Positions 20,914 to 20,928 of a stretch of DNA of 20,928 nt are shown here, piece after piece. Each line of letters begins with the position of its first letter. Positions within the stretch are counted from its first letter, which is position 1. This DNA comes from an uncultured Holdemanella sp. (GTDB lineage: Bacteria > Bacillota_I > Bacilli_A > Erysipelotrichales > Erysipelotrichaceae): assembly GCA_900754615.1 (NCBI GenBank), contig CAAEDN010000111.1, positions 1 to 20,928 on the forward strand, in the 5' to 3' direction. Under the pieces are notes generated by a model. It was not told where the DNA came from and ran no database searches. It saw only the letters and a program-made list of their open reading frames with translations. A program made the translations under genes and the position numbers.

Positions 20914-20928
20914 ATGAAAAGGACATGG
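20914..20928 (+). CDS. rpmH: Ribosomal protein L34, first five codons
   Basis: AAAGGAGG lies 7 nt before an ATG that opens MKRTW, after which the window ends. Bacterial L34 is a ~44-residue basic 50S subunit protein that almost always begins MKRT(W/Y)QP, so five residues plus a very strong ribosome site make the call reasonable. In most Bacillota rpmH is followed by rnpA and yidC and preceded by dnaA in the divergent direction. Here the divergent neighbour is the SPFH gene. Further sequence to the right would settle it. Confidence 0.75.

Noticed and set aside
1..20928. CRISPR array, rRNA or tRNA genes
   Set aside because: No regularly spaced repeats and no tRNA or rRNA-like sequence were seen; the only repeat pairs are the 28-bp copies and the two operator sites.

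Overview
The window is AT-rich, uses the standard code (TGA as stop, TGG for Trp) and has strong AGGAGG-type ribosome sites. It carries a T-box leader and the order rodZ-like–pgsA–cinA–recA. This points to a low-GC Gram-positive bacterium (Bacillota). The mix of families suggests a gut-type Erysipelotrichia/Clostridia relative, but that is inference from gene content only.

Region 1 (1-1300) is a decayed mobile-element scar. It holds the start of a TnpB-like gene on the minus strand, a frameshifted C-terminal remnant of an IS91-type transposase on the plus strand, and a small intact double zinc-ribbon ORF. Two 28-bp near-identical direct repeats bracket the remnant. Next to the scar is a complete minus-strand T-box leader with its own promoter and terminator but no aminoacyl-tRNA synthetase or transporter gene behind it within the window: an orphaned or displaced riboswitch.

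Region 2 (1300-7600) has an AIM24-family gene convergent with a DbpA-type DEAD-box RNA helicase, a small unknown protein, and a tight three-gene operon: transglutaminase-like protein, class I glutamine amidotransferase-fold gamma-glutamyl hydrolase, and S10 serine carboxypeptidase. All three look cytoplasmic.

Region 3 (7600-12860, minus strand) is one long co-directional block: rodZ-like, pgsA, cinA C-terminal domain (PncC-like), recA, a strong hairpin, then nicotinamidase and nicotinate phosphoribosyltransferase. The hairpin leaves almost no room for a separate promoter before the nicotinamidase. Transcription of NAD salvage may therefore depend on readthrough from recA.

Region 4 (12860-17150) has a plus-strand pair (NYN/PIN-like protein and MsrA, overlapping ATGA) and a minus-strand overlapping trio (YitT membrane protein, Cof-type HAD phosphatase, BaiN/YhiN-type flavoprotein).

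Region 5 (17150-18710) is a self-contained regulatory unit: a membrane-anchored choloylglycine-hydrolase-family amidase followed 4 nt later by a MarR regulator. It is driven by a near-consensus promoter flanked by two related 19-bp palindromic sites.

Region 6 (18710-20928) has a Bax-inhibitor-1 family protein, an SPFH/band-7 membrane protein overlapping a small ribbon-helix-helix protein (with a perfect palindrome inside the SPFH promoter), and the first five codons of rpmH (ribosomal protein L34) at the right edge. Most convergent gene pairs share one bidirectional hairpin terminator.
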